DNA of 64,000 bases from Proteiniclasticum sp. (lineage in GTDB: Bacteria; Bacillota; Clostridia; Clostridiales; Clostridiaceae). This document shows, in pieces, positions 1 through 8,777 of this stretch. The position numbers and the translations under genes were made by a program. The notes under the pieces were generated by a model. The model did not search any database. It was not told where the DNA came from and worked only from the letters and a program-made list of their open reading frames with translations. The stretch's first letter is position 1. Every line of letters starts with the position of its first letter. The stretch lies in assembly GCF_003514505.1 (NCBI RefSeq), contig NZ_DOPX01000017.1, positions 1 to 64,000 of the forward strand, written 5' to 3'.

Positions 1-15
1 TTAACTTATACATTT

Positions 16-546
16 TCAACCTTTCATCTCCATCCATTTATGACGTAGTATTGACATTAACAGAACATCATAATATTTGTTACCGTATTTGTAGTCTTGT
101 CTCAGCACGCCCTCTTGTTCAAAACCAGCATTTGCATAACTTTTTATTCCACTGAGATTATCTACAAATACACTTAAATATACTCTGTTGAGATTTAACT
201 CCGTAAAAGCGTGATCTAAAATTAACTTTGTCGCAGTTTTACCGAATCCTTTTCCACGCGCCTCTTCTTCTCCTATAAATATCCCAAATTCACCTTTGTC
301 ATTTTTTTTATCAATATTTTTAATAAAAACCGTACCTATATCCATTGAAGGCTCTATTATTTCTATAATAAATTGCGAACACAATCCTTTCATAACATAA
401 TTATTAAACCACTTAATATGATCTTCATGAGTAATGTCATCACGTGTAAAAAGATTTTGCTTAACACTATCTGTGTTTCGCCATTTAACAATATTATTTG
501 TATCGTTCAGTGATATAGGTCTTAATCTAATATTCTTTTCTCTCAT
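16..546 (-). CDS. GNAT-family N-acetyltransferase (RimJ/RimL type, probably acts on an amino sugar)
   Basis: A 176-residue single-domain GNAT protein. The acetyl-CoA loop is visible as EARGKGFGKTA at about residues 95-105, followed by the N-R-V-Y-L-x-V and A-G-F-x-x-E-G motifs typical of RimJ/RimL and of the nucleotide-sugar acetyltransferases in capsule loci. It is the last visible gene of module 1 and begins only 3 bp after the DegT aminotransferase stop. That tight pairing suggests it acetylates the amine installed by the aminotransferase, as PseH- or WecD-type enzymes do; this is inference. The acceptor sugar cannot be read from the sequence. Ribosomal-protein acetylation is a less likely alternative given the context. 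Confidence 0.8.
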   Translation of the reverse strand: MREKNIRLRPISLNDTNNIVKWRNTDSVKQNLFTRDDITHEDHIKWFNNYVMKGLCSQFIIEIIEPSMDIGTVFIKNIDKKNDKGEFGIFIGEEEARGKGFGKTATKLILDHAFTELNLNRVYLSVFVDNLSGIKSYANAGFEQEGVLRQDYKYGNKYYDVLLMSILRHKWMEMKG

Positions 547-549
547 AAA

Positions 550-1689
550 TCATGCCTTTTTAAATACAAAATCAATTACTTTGCCGATTATAAACTGGAC
601 GTCTTCATACGATAACTGCATATGCATTGGTAAAGAAAGCACATGATCACTTATATATTCTGCGTGAGGACAAGTTCCTTTAGCATATTTGTACATTCTG
701 TATTGCGTATTATCAGTATAATGTACTCCTGGATATATTTCAGATTCATTCAAAGCTTGCATTAATCCATCTCTATCATCTACAATGATTTGAAATAAGT
801 GTCTTGATGCTTCTGTACCTTCAGGTACTTCAACTAATTTTATCTCATTACTATATGATGAAAATCCTTTTGTATACCAATCTGCGATTTGTCTACGATA
901 TGAATTATCTTTATCAAGATGCTTCAGCTGAACAATACCTATTGCTGCCATTATTGAATTCCCGTGGTACTTTTGACCGACATATTCTACATCATATTTC
1001 CACTTATAATTACCTGTGGAATTTGTTCTAGCATAAGTATCTTTATTAATTCCAAGCCATGTTTTCTTTCTTACTATTTCGTCCAACTCGTTTTCTTTGA
1101 AACAAATCATCCCGCTATCTGCTGTTGGTAAATTCTTCACTGCCTGGAATGAATAAATAACAACATCTGCTTCTTTACCAGGAACTACTCCCTTAACTCT
1201 TGTACCAGCCATATGAGCTGCGTCCAATATTAATTTCAAATCATACTTCTTGCACAAACTTACGATTTCTTCATATTTTCCAGGATTTCCTCCCATCCCA
1301 ACATATAATATTGCTCTTGTCTTAGATGTAATCTTTTTTTCTACATCATTCGGATCTAAACACAATGTATCATCCACATCTGCAAATACAGCTTTAAGAT
1401 TTGCAAGTAAAATAGCGTGATTAGATGAAACAAATGTTAATGGAGTGGTAATCACCTCATCATCGTCAGACCAGCCATATTTTTCCTTAAATATTTCAAA
1501 AGCAATATTCAAACCAGAAGTAGCTGAATTTAAAAAATGAGCATTTTGCATTCCAGTATACTTCTTCCAATCTTCTTCGAACTGAACAGTCTTAAACCCC
1601 ATCCCTGTCCAACCTTTTTCTAAACACTCTCTAATTTCCTCTAAACACCCATCAACGTCAAAAGTAGGTACAAATAATTGAATTGCCAT
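550..1689 (-). CDS. DegT/DnrJ/EryC1/StrS-family PLP-dependent sugar aminotransferase
   Basis: A 379-residue aminotransferase of the nucleotide-sugar family. The PLP site is visible as D-A-A-H followed by S-F-Q-A-V-K, whose Lys is the expected Schiff-base residue. The reading frame is open 12 codons further upstream, but the internal ATG (MAIQLF) is chosen because AAAGGAGT lies about 7 nt before it. Substrate is unknown: it sits beside RmlC and RmlA, suggesting a dTDP-4-keto-6-deoxy sugar, but the same operon also carries an EpsC-type UDP-GlcNAc dehydratase that makes a UDP-4-keto sugar. The sequence after the Lys (N-L-P-T-A-D-S-G) differs from the N-x-x-x-G-G-E-G-G seen in WecE-type enzymes, so no specific name is given. 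Confidence 0.85.
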   Translation of the reverse strand: MAIQLFVPTFDVDGCLEEIRECLEKGWTGMGFKTVQFEEDWKKYTGMQNAHFLNSATSGLNIAFEIFKEKYGWSDDDEVITTPLTFVSSNHAILLANLKAVFADVDDTLCLDPNDVEKKITSKTRAILYVGMGGNPGKYEEIVSLCKKYDLKLILDAAHMAGTRVKGVVPGKEADVVIYSFQAVKNLPTADSGMICFKENELDEIVRKKTWLGINKDTYARTNSTGNYKWKYDVEYVGQKYHGNSIMAAIGIVQLKHLDKDNSYRRQIADWYTKGFSSYSNEIKLVEVPEGTEASRHLFQIIVDDRDGLMQALNESEIYPGVHYTDNTQYRMYKYAKGTCPHAEYISDHVLSLPMHMQLSYEDVQFIIGKVIDFVFKKA

Positions 1690-1717
1690 ATTATTACTCC
1701 TTTCAAATTTTAGTCTA

Positions 1718-2266
1718 TTATACAAAACTCGGCTTTATATCTTTCAAATATGGTGCATTTTTATCTTTTTCAGATAAAATTGGAGTTTCAACACCCCAGT
1801 TTACTGAAATATCCGGATCATCAAATCGAATAGTCTTATCATATTCTGGCGCGTAATATTCATCTACTTTGTACTGAACTTCTACGTTCTCACAGAGAGT
1901 TACAAATCCATGAGCAAATCCCTTGGGTATCAGTAATTGCTTTTTGTTCTCACTAGACAGTTCGACCCCTACCCATTTACCATATGTTACAGAACTTGCT
2001 CTTAAGTCTACCGCTACGTCAAATATTCTTCCTTTTGTGCATCTTACAAGCTTTGTTTGTGCTTTCGGTTTTTCCTGATAGTGTAGTCCCCGTAGAGTCC
2101 CTTTTTTTGCTGACATTGAATGATTATCTTGTACAAAATTCATATTAAGCCCATTCTTTATATATTCTTTTTCAGAATAAGTTTCTGTAAACCATCCGCG
2201 ATGATCCCCATGGACTTCTGGTTCAATAATTATAACACCATCAATCGTTGTCTTAGTTAATTTCAC
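1718..2266 (-). CDS. rmlC: dTDP-4-dehydrorhamnose 3,5-epimerase
   Basis: A 182-residue cupin enzyme converting dTDP-4-keto-6-deoxy-D-glucose to the L-lyxo (rhamno) epimer. The family signature R-G-L-H-Y-Q is at about residues 60-65, with the catalytic His within it, and P-K-G-F-A-H-G-F follows at about 118-125. The start is GTG, supported by AAGGCGG about 7 nt upstream. It lies 17 bp downstream of rmlA in the same orientation. rmlB and rmlD, which complete the dTDP-L-rhamnose pathway, are not in this window and could lie beyond the left edge. Length is normal for the family. Confidence 0.93.
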   Translation of the reverse strand: MKLTKTTIDGVIIIEPEVHGDHRGWFTETYSEKEYIKNGLNMNFVQDNHSMSAKKGTLRGLHYQEKPKAQTKLVRCTKGRIFDVAVDLRASSVTYGKWVGVELSSENKKQLLIPKGFAHGFVTLCENVEVQYKVDEYYAPEYDKTIRFDDPDISVNWGVETPILSEKDKNAPYLKDIKPSFV

Positions 2267-2283
2267 TTTTTCACCGCCTTGAA

Positions 2284-3168
2284 TTAATATTTTATTCTTC
2301 CTTCTGCAACCTTTTTAAGATGCTCACCGTACGGAGATTTTCCGTATTTTTCTGCTGATAGTAAAAGAACTTCTTTGTTTATCCAATTGTTATGGTACGC
2401 AATTTCTTCAAGTGCAGAAATTTTAACGCTCTGTCTTTTTTCAATCATTTGGACAAACTCAGCAGCTTCAACTAAACTATCCATTGTCCCAGTATCAAGC
2501 CAGGCAAAACCTCTACCCAAAAGTTTGACTTTTAATGTCTCATCTTCTAAATACATTCTATTTAAATCGGTAATTTCTAATTCCCCTCTATGTGACGGCT
2601 TCACTTTTTTAGCATATTCAACAACTCTATTATCGTAGAAGTATAACCCTGTAATACAATAGTTTGACTTTGGTGTTTTGGGTTTCTCTTCAACTGAGAT
2701 TACTTTTCCAGAATCATCAAACTCTACAATACCAAATCTTTCTGGGTCGTCAACATAATATCCAAATATTGTTGCATTCCCCTTATCTGCATTTTCAACA
2801 GCCTCTTTTAAAACAGAAGTTAAGCCATTACCGTAATAAATATTATCTCCTAAAATCATAGCCACATTATCATCGCCTATAAAATCCTCACCAATTATAA
2901 ATGCTTGCGCTAGACCATCTGGTGAAGGTTGCTCGGCGTAAGATAACTCTATCCCGAATTCATGGCCATCACCTAACAAACGCTTAAAATTAGACAAATC
3001 TTGCGGTGTAGATATTATTAGAATTTCTTTTATTCCCGCAAGCATTAAAATCGACAACGGATAGTAGATCATTGGTTTATCATATACAGGCAGTAACTGT
3101 TTACTTGTTACCATTGTTAATGGATACAATCGCGTCCCAGATCCTCCAGCTAAAACTATTCCTTTCAT
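2284..3168 (-). CDS. rmlA: glucose-1-phosphate thymidylyltransferase
   Basis: A 294-residue nucleotidyltransferase making dTDP-glucose from glucose-1-phosphate and dTTP, the first step of dTDP-6-deoxysugar synthesis. The N-terminal L-A-G-G-S-G-T-R-L-Y-P-L signature and K-Q-L-L-P-V-Y-D-K-P-M are intact, as are G-D-N-I-Y-Y and E-E-K-P-K in the middle. The start ATG has an AGAAGGAGG ribosome binding site. It is cytoplasmic and sits between the Wzx flippase and rmlC in module 1. Length and motifs are fully typical of RmlA. Confidence 0.95.
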   Translation of the reverse strand: MKGIVLAGGSGTRLYPLTMVTSKQLLPVYDKPMIYYPLSILMLAGIKEILIISTPQDLSNFKRLLGDGHEFGIELSYAEQPSPDGLAQAFIIGEDFIGDDNVAMILGDNIYYGNGLTSVLKEAVENADKGNATIFGYYVDDPERFGIVEFDDSGKVISVEEKPKTPKSNYCITGLYFYDNRVVEYAKKVKPSHRGELEITDLNRMYLEDETLKVKLLGRGFAWLDTGTMDSLVEAAEFVQMIEKRQSVKISALEEIAYHNNWINKEVLLLSAEKYGKSPYGEHLKKVAEGRIKY

Positions 3169-3217
3169 TGATTAACCTCCTTCTATAGATCTAAAAAATG
3201 AGATGATTTTAAGCATA

Positions 3218-4651
3218 TTAACTTGATTGTTTTATTGTTTTAATCATTTCAATTAATTGACTATATTCTTTTAATTTAAATATCCTAGACATAATGATAT
3301 AACTTAGAATGCCAACTACAACTTGAGTTATTAGTTGATAAAGAGCACTATCAATGGCAAATGAAATCAAATAAACGATTGCTCCCATCAGTAACGCTAT
3401 CCCTAAAGATGGTATAATATCAAGTAAAATCTCTTTTATAGTATAATTAAATAATGCTCTATTTGGTTTAAAGGTAAGGAATATACCTAACAAATCCGCA
3501 AACAAAGTACTTAAAGCAACTGCATAAACACCTAATTTTAATGCTATTGGTAATGACAATATTATAAATAAAATTTTCCCCAATATGATTTTTAAATAAA
3601 TATCACTTCGACCGACTGAGTTTATTGCTTGACCATTAGATGACATTAGGGATGATAAAGCATAAGACGCAGAAAATATTTGAACAAATGGAACTGCGGG
3701 TAACCATTTATCTGTAAGTAATAATTTAATCATAGGTTCAGCCACTACCGCCATCCCTACCATTATAGGGAAAACAATATACGAAATGGATCCTATAGAT
3801 ATCCTAAGCATAGTCTTCACTTTGAGATTGTCTTCTTGTTCTTTTGAATACATGGGTAGTAAGACTGTTTTAATTGTATCATTGATGTTTCTTACAAACA
3901 TGCCTGGAAACTGCATACCTCTACTATAGTAACCTAACACTTCTGGAGTTGCTATTTTTCCCAAAAATATATATTGAACTTCTTTATAAATTGCATCTAT
4001 CATATGTGCAAAAAAAATCTTCCATCCATAAGTAAATAATATTTTTATTCTTGAAATTGAAAAAGTCCTAACTGGTCTCCATTTAACAGTTAACCACATG
4101 ATTATGCAAATTAAAATATTGTTTAACAATTGATACACTACTAAAGCCCATACTCCAAATCCATTTATAGCTAATATTATGCCAGCGAAACCTGATAGGG
4201 TAACAGCTACAAAGTAAGAATAAAAAGACTTCTTAAACTCCAACCTTTTAGATATATAGGCATATTGTACTGAGTTAACTGCACTAAAAAACAATGTTAA
4301 TGAAGATACACGTAAAACATTTGTCAATAATGGTTGTTTATAAAAGTCAGCTATAACCTCAGAAGATAAATATATAATTATATAAAGCACAAAGGCCATT
4401 AATAAATTTATATAGAGTACTGAAGAAAAATCCTCATTAGTTGCATCTTTTCTTTGAATTAAGGCAGAATTAAAACCAGCTTGAACAAATACAGATGCAA
4501 AGGATATTAATATCATCACGATTGCAACGATACCATAATCTTCTGGCATTAATAATCGTGCTAATACAATTTGTACAACAAATTGAACTAATTGTGTAGA
4601 AATGCGTTCAAGCATTTTCCATATAAATGAAAAAAGTGTGTTACGACCCAT
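3218..4651 (-). CDS. Wzx-type lipid-linked oligosaccharide flippase (module 1)
   Basis: A 477-residue polytopic membrane protein of the MOP/PST superfamily, predicted to flip undecaprenyl-diphosphate-linked repeat units across the membrane. It starts with a short amphipathic segment and then about 12-14 hydrophobic helices; the N-terminal pattern (L-E-R-I-S-T-Q, then V-L-A-R-L-L-M-P-E-D-Y-G) is typical of the PST branch. The C-terminus is basic and cytoplasmic. It is one of three flippase-like genes in the window, each in a different polysaccharide module. Start supported by GAGG about 8 nt upstream. Confidence 0.88.
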   Translation of the reverse strand: MGRNTLFSFIWKMLERISTQLVQFVVQIVLARLLMPEDYGIVAIVMILISFASVFVQAGFNSALIQRKDATNEDFSSVLYINLLMAFVLYIIIYLSSEVIADFYKQPLLTNVLRVSSLTLFFSAVNSVQYAYISKRLEFKKSFYSYFVAVTLSGFAGIILAINGFGVWALVVYQLLNNILICIIMWLTVKWRPVRTFSISRIKILFTYGWKIFFAHMIDAIYKEVQYIFLGKIATPEVLGYYSRGMQFPGMFVRNINDTIKTVLLPMYSKEQEDNLKVKTMLRISIGSISYIVFPIMVGMAVVAEPMIKLLLTDKWLPAVPFVQIFSASYALSSLMSSNGQAINSVGRSDIYLKIILGKILFIILSLPIALKLGVYAVALSTLFADLLGIFLTFKPNRALFNYTIKEILLDIIPSLGIALLMGAIVYLISFAIDSALYQLITQVVVGILSYIIMSRIFKLKEYSQLIEMIKTIKQSS

Positions 4652-4709
4652 TTATCAAACCTCGTATTTCATCATTATTCATAACTATTTCTCCTCGTGA
4701 TAATTTTTA

Positions 4710-5720
4710 TCAAAGTTGTTTCTTTGCAAAAGCTGTTTTTATCCTCTCATATAACTTGACAGGAGAAAACAATTCAGTGAGTTCGTTATTGTAATTAGGC
4801 ATTATGTCAGAGTTCAAGAAACTAAAATCTAAATGTTCAATATCTTTGTCAATTATTAGTATGTTTTTCTCATCATAAAAGCTTTCTTTTCTAATGTTTT
4901 TATTGTTTGTTATCAGCTTTTTATTGTAAAGTATTGCTTCTTGAGTACGCAAAGTAAAAGTAGAAGCTCCCTCTTGCATCACTTCAAGAATACATTTTGA
5001 TTTAATCATAATATTTAAAGCTTCTCTGTAGGGAATAGTCTTATTGTAAATGATTCTTTTTTCATCCAATTTATTATGATCTTCAACACCTGTTATATAA
5101 AAAAGACATTTAAACCCTTGGTCAGTTAATTTTCTATAAATACTATGAATCAATCCTAATCTCTCTTTAGCATGACCTATAAAAAAAACGTCTAAGTCAA
5201 TTTTGTTATTTGAATCATCATCTAAAATTTTCGAGTACATGTAAGAATGTAAAAATAAACTGTGCTTAATAGCATCTTGGTGATCATAAGTTATTACTAA
5301 ATCAAACTCACTTTTCAATTTATTGAAATATCCATTTTTGTAGGCGCAGCTCTTATTAACAATGTTAGTAAAAATGAATACCAATTTACAATTCTTATAC
5401 TTTGACTTAAGGTATCTATGATACCCATCATCGTACGATAGCTTATTCCAATCATAGAACAAAAAAACGCTATCATCCTGAATAATTCCAGTAAATTTAT
5501 GAAAAAATCCATACCAAATATTTTTTAATGGTAGTTGAAAAAATCGATTCATTCGTTCAGAAAAATGGATCTTACATAATATTCTCAAAAAATTTGATTT
5601 GATAAGTTGAACATGATCATTAACGAATATCGCATTGCTCAAATTTTTTAAGTCATAATTTACCACTTCGCACCATTCTGTATCATTTCCATATACAATA
5701 TAATCGTACTTTTTATCCAT
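4710..5720 (-). CDS. Putative polysaccharide-biosynthesis glycosyltransferase-like protein, unassigned
   Basis: A 336-residue soluble protein that I do not recognise firmly. The C-terminal third (M-Q-E-G-A-S-T-F-T-L-R-T-Q-E-A, then K-K-L-I-T-N-N) has the layout of the donor-binding half of GT-B glycosyltransferases such as the CgeB-like or lipopolysaccharide-core groups, with a conserved-looking E-x-x-x-x-G and T-R-x-x-E-A. No signal peptide or membrane helix is evident. The frame extends six codons upstream to a TTG, but the ATG (MDKKYD) is chosen because AGGTGAT lies just before it. It starts 4 bp after the hexapeptide acetyltransferase stop, so the two are probably translationally coupled. 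Role in module 1 repeat-unit assembly is inferred from context. Confidence 0.55.
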   Translation of the reverse strand: MDKKYDYIVYGNDTEWCEVVNYDLKNLSNAIFVNDHVQLIKSNFLRILCKIHFSERMNRFFQLPLKNIWYGFFHKFTGIIQDDSVFLFYDWNKLSYDDGYHRYLKSKYKNCKLVFIFTNIVNKSCAYKNGYFNKLKSEFDLVITYDHQDAIKHSLFLHSYMYSKILDDDSNNKIDLDVFFIGHAKERLGLIHSIYRKLTDQGFKCLFYITGVEDHNKLDEKRIIYNKTIPYREALNIMIKSKCILEVMQEGASTFTLRTQEAILYNKKLITNNKNIRKESFYDEKNILIIDKDIEHLDFSFLNSDIMPNYNNELTELFSPVKLYERIKTAFAKKQL

Positions 5721-5724
5721 TCGA

Positions 5725-6264
5725 TCACCTATCCTCAAACCATTCTGGATACTTCTTAATTAAAAATTTCTTTTTTTCATCATATGTGAAATTGAGTATA
5801 TCCACTGAGTTTTCACATATCGACTTAATATATTCATCATATGACTTTATATATTTTGCAGGTACGCCGGCAACCACACTATTTGGACTTATGCTCTTGG
5901 TAACAATAGAACCGGCACCTACTACACAATTATCTCCGATTGTTACATTGGGAAGAATTATTGAATTTAAGCCTATAAATACATTGTTTCCTATATGAAT
6001 TTTTCCGTAGACCGCTGCATTTGGCTTAAAAGATCTAGATACCCAAGCTCCACCGTCATGTGTTATAAATCTAACGCCATCTGTAATTTCAACGTGATTA
6101 CCTATTGTTATTAGATAAGGTTCACTCCCAAAAGCTCTTCTGGGATTTACTAGTATTTTACAATTTTCACCAATTTTAGCCCCCAATTTCCGGCCATAAG
6201 CAATACGATTTGAAATATATTTCACGTCATAATAATAGTTCTTTAAGATGTTAAAAATGCTCAT
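5725..6264 (-). CDS. Left-handed beta-helix (hexapeptide) O-acetyltransferase, CatB/WbbJ-like
   Basis: A 179-residue acyltransferase with hexapeptide repeats (I-G-N-H-V-E-I, I-G-N-N-V-F-I-G, I-G-D-N-C-V-V-G-A-G-S-I-V) through about residues 60-140, forming the left-handed parallel beta-helix of acetyl-CoA-dependent acetyltransferases. The F-I-T-H-D-G segment contains the His expected to be catalytic, and the C-terminal G-V-P-A-K motif is intact. Likely role: O- or N-acetylation of a sugar in the module 1 repeat unit. It might instead supply the PglD/EpsM step for the sugar made by the operon's UDP-GlcNAc dehydratase, but it lacks the N-terminal nucleotide-sugar domain of PglD. Confidence 0.85.
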   Translation of the reverse strand: MSIFNILKNYYYDVKYISNRIAYGRKLGAKIGENCKILVNPRRAFGSEPYLITIGNHVEITDGVRFITHDGGAWVSRSFKPNAAVYGKIHIGNNVFIGLNSIILPNVTIGDNCVVGAGSIVTKSISPNSVVAGVPAKYIKSYDEYIKSICENSVDILNFTYDEKKKFLIKKYPEWFEDR

Positions 6265-6307
6265 TTAATCAATCCCTACACGCTGTAATTTTGATATATT
6301 GATTAGT

Positions 6308-7528
6308 TTAATTGTTATTTGTCCTTTTTAAAAAAATTCCTGACATATACATCAATAGCAGAAAAGGAAACACCCCTATTCGCTGTCGGATAGCACCCGT
6401 TTCAAGACTTGTACTCAAAGCAAATATATGGAAAACTGTGGGAATGATATATATATAGAACTTCTTCATCATTAGCTTATTTCGAAGCAATTTATACAGA
6501 AATAGAATAAATAGAGGACTAAATATAATCATAAAAATTGAGTCCAACACAATTGGTGTATATACTGTTACATCATTTAACATGTTCCAAGGGAGTGGAG
6601 AAAACAAAAAGCTAAGTAAATAAACACCCATTGCAGCAATTGTATTAAATGAAAAATTAACATTTCGAATATACCTCATTGACATGGTATAGTACTGATT
6701 ATCATTAAGAATGATGAAGCCTGCAAGCAACGCAATACTTACTACCATTAGCTTCTTAAACACTCTTTTCTTTTCTTCGTAACTGGAACTGTTATTCAAA
6801 ATATAATCTAGTACAATTCCGGCTAAAATTCCAAATCCTGCATATATGCGAGTGGTTACCAATAAAGATATTACAAAAATTAAACTGACAATCAACATCT
6901 TGCTTTTCTTTTCTTTGTACTTATCATAAATATGTAAAGAAAGCACAGTTAACATCATGACCATTGAATCTTTCAAAATATGAGAAGTAAATATGAATAA
7001 ATTCATGCTTACCGTCATTAAAAAAGCAATACTATTAGCTATTTTTATATTAAATCTCTTTGTTAAGTGTTCATGAAATAATATAACAGATATTGCAAAC
7101 ATTAAAATGTTTACTGCGAACAAAGAGTATAACGAACCAAATATTCTGTATGTTACAAAGGATAATAAATTATAACCAATGTGTACTGTCCCTGCAGCTC
7201 CTGCAATACTGTCAAAAGTTAATGTTTCTAAATCATTTATCCATATAAGTGTACTCACATAATACTTGCTATCAGGAAATAAATACGTCTCCATACCAAA
7301 TATTTTATATGCATAGATGAACCTAAAGAGGATTGATAGAATCAAAAGCAACTTTATACCAATATTAGCTTTCCATTTCGATATAATCACTAGAGAAAAT
7401 CCCGCAAAAAATAATATTGTCGCTAAATCATTCATGTTTTGAAGGATTAATAACCCTGTTAAAACTATGATTGGTATTAACCAAACTCCATTGATTATAC
7501 AATTGAAATTTATTCTACGTTCGAACAT
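6308..7528 (-). CDS. Polytopic membrane protein, candidate Wzy polysaccharide polymerase (module 1)
   Basis: A 406-residue protein with about 10-12 hydrophobic helices. It has a P-D-S-K-Y-Y segment after the third helix and an H-I-L-K-D-S motif near residue 185, a pattern seen in EpsG-like/Wzy polymerases and in some GT-C transferases. Near the C-terminus G-A-I-R-Q-R-I-G-V-F resembles the conserved R-Q-R of capsular polymerases. It lies in the operon next to a Wzx, which supports the polymerase role. Wzy sequences diverge strongly, so this rests on topology and context. Start supported by GAGGAG about 7 nt upstream. Confidence 0.6.
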   Translation of the reverse strand: MFERRINFNCIINGVWLIPIIVLTGLLILQNMNDLATILFFAGFSLVIISKWKANIGIKLLLILSILFRFIYAYKIFGMETYLFPDSKYYVSTLIWINDLETLTFDSIAGAAGTVHIGYNLLSFVTYRIFGSLYSLFAVNILMFAISVILFHEHLTKRFNIKIANSIAFLMTVSMNLFIFTSHILKDSMVMMLTVLSLHIYDKYKEKKSKMLIVSLIFVISLLVTTRIYAGFGILAGIVLDYILNNSSSYEEKKRVFKKLMVVSIALLAGFIILNDNQYYTMSMRYIRNVNFSFNTIAAMGVYLLSFLFSPLPWNMLNDVTVYTPIVLDSIFMIIFSPLFILFLYKLLRNKLMMKKFYIYIIPTVFHIFALSTSLETGAIRQRIGVFPFLLLMYMSGIFLKRTNNN

Positions 7529-7618
7529 ACATTATCTCCTCATACTGCAAAGTTAATATCTAAAGCACTTTTTGTTATTTGTGTTACTATAGAAAATTTC
7601 TCACTCGAGGTCTTTTTT

Positions 7619-8728
7619 TTAAGTAGAAGGATTATGGAATTTCTCAAAATAATTCTCATATTCTCTTGTAATTTTGTCAGCATCAAAATCTAAAACTCTC
7701 TTAGAGGCATTATTGACTAGATTATAATCCTCGTTCATCAGCACATCTTCCATAGTATCTGCTAATTGAATATAGTTACCTACTTCAACTAGTCTTCCAT
7801 TATATTTATCCGTAATAATTTCACTTGGTCCGGATTTGCAGTTTGTAGCTATTACAGGTACTCCACTTGCCATAGCTTCTACAATTACATGTCCAAAGCC
7901 TTCGTATTTAGAAGACAATACGAATAAGTTAGAATTATACATGTACTTATATGGGTTTTCAACAAATCCGATCATTTGTACACTGTCTTTCAAATTCAAG
8001 CTTTCAACTAGACTCTCTAGACTAGTCATCAATTCTCCTTCGCCAGCAATGAGCAATTTCGCGTCATGTCTACTCCTGAAAATTTCAAATGCCTTTAGCA
8101 GCGTTGGATAATCCTTAGCTTCTACTAATCTCCCGACTGATAGAATAGTGAATTCATTTCTTCTTATATCTATCTCATATAAATCTTCTTGTGACATCTC
8201 ATTAATCTGCTTATAATCAACTGGATTATAGATTACTGTAATCTTGTTTGATTCAACTCCAAACCAATTAACTAAATCCTCTTTAACGCCTTTAGATAAA
8301 GCAATAATCCCATCTGCCACAATGTTATAGCAATACTTAGTTGCCATTCTGTTAAATGAAGATACTTTTTTAGATTCAGATCTATATGATGCTTCTCTAA
8401 CAATTAATGAAAATCTTTTGCTGAAAAAAGATAGTTTTACTAGTGATAACAATAAATTATTACTATTGATAGTTGTAAAAACAATATCGGGTTGTTCGTT
8501 CTTTATCATTCGTCTCAGTCCAACAAATGAATACCTAGCCCTATTAGTTTTTAAATCAATCACTTTAATATCATTGCTTAAGAAGTCTTTATAGGCATTA
8601 TTGCTTAAGTCTCCAATTACTAATGTTATTAAGAACTTATTCTTATCAATTTTATTCAATAAATTTATTATCGTTCTTTCAGCTCCACCGCCACCTAATG
8701 ACTGCATGAAGAACATTAATTTTATCAT
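7619..8728 (-). CDS. Glycosyltransferase family 4 (GT-B fold)
   Basis: A 369-residue cytoplasmic glycosyltransferase. The N-terminal acceptor half opens with S-L-G-G-G-G-A-E-R-T (residues about 10-19), and the C-terminal donor half carries S-V-G-R-L-V-E-A-K-D and the E-G-F-G-H-V-I-V-E-A-M-A-S-G-V-P-V motif with its E-x7-E catalytic/donor-binding pair. This is the GPGTF/GT4 architecture using nucleoside-diphosphate sugars with retention. It is one of three GT4 enzymes in module 1; acceptor and donor are not predictable. Start supported by AAGGGGGAA upstream. Confidence 0.88.
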   Translation of the reverse strand: MIKLMFFMQSLGGGGAERTIINLLNKIDKNKFLITLVIGDLSNNAYKDFLSNDIKVIDLKTNRARYSFVGLRRMIKNEQPDIVFTTINSNNLLLSLVKLSFFSKRFSLIVREASYRSESKKVSSFNRMATKYCYNIVADGIIALSKGVKEDLVNWFGVESNKITVIYNPVDYKQINEMSQEDLYEIDIRRNEFTILSVGRLVEAKDYPTLLKAFEIFRSRHDAKLLIAGEGELMTSLESLVESLNLKDSVQMIGFVENPYKYMYNSNLFVLSSKYEGFGHVIVEAMASGVPVIATNCKSGPSEIITDKYNGRLVEVGNYIQLADTMEDVLMNEDYNLVNNASKRVLDFDADKITREYENYFEKFHNPST

Positions 8729-8777
8729 TTACTTTCCCCCTTTACAGACAGAAAATTATCAAACTAAGTTATTACTC

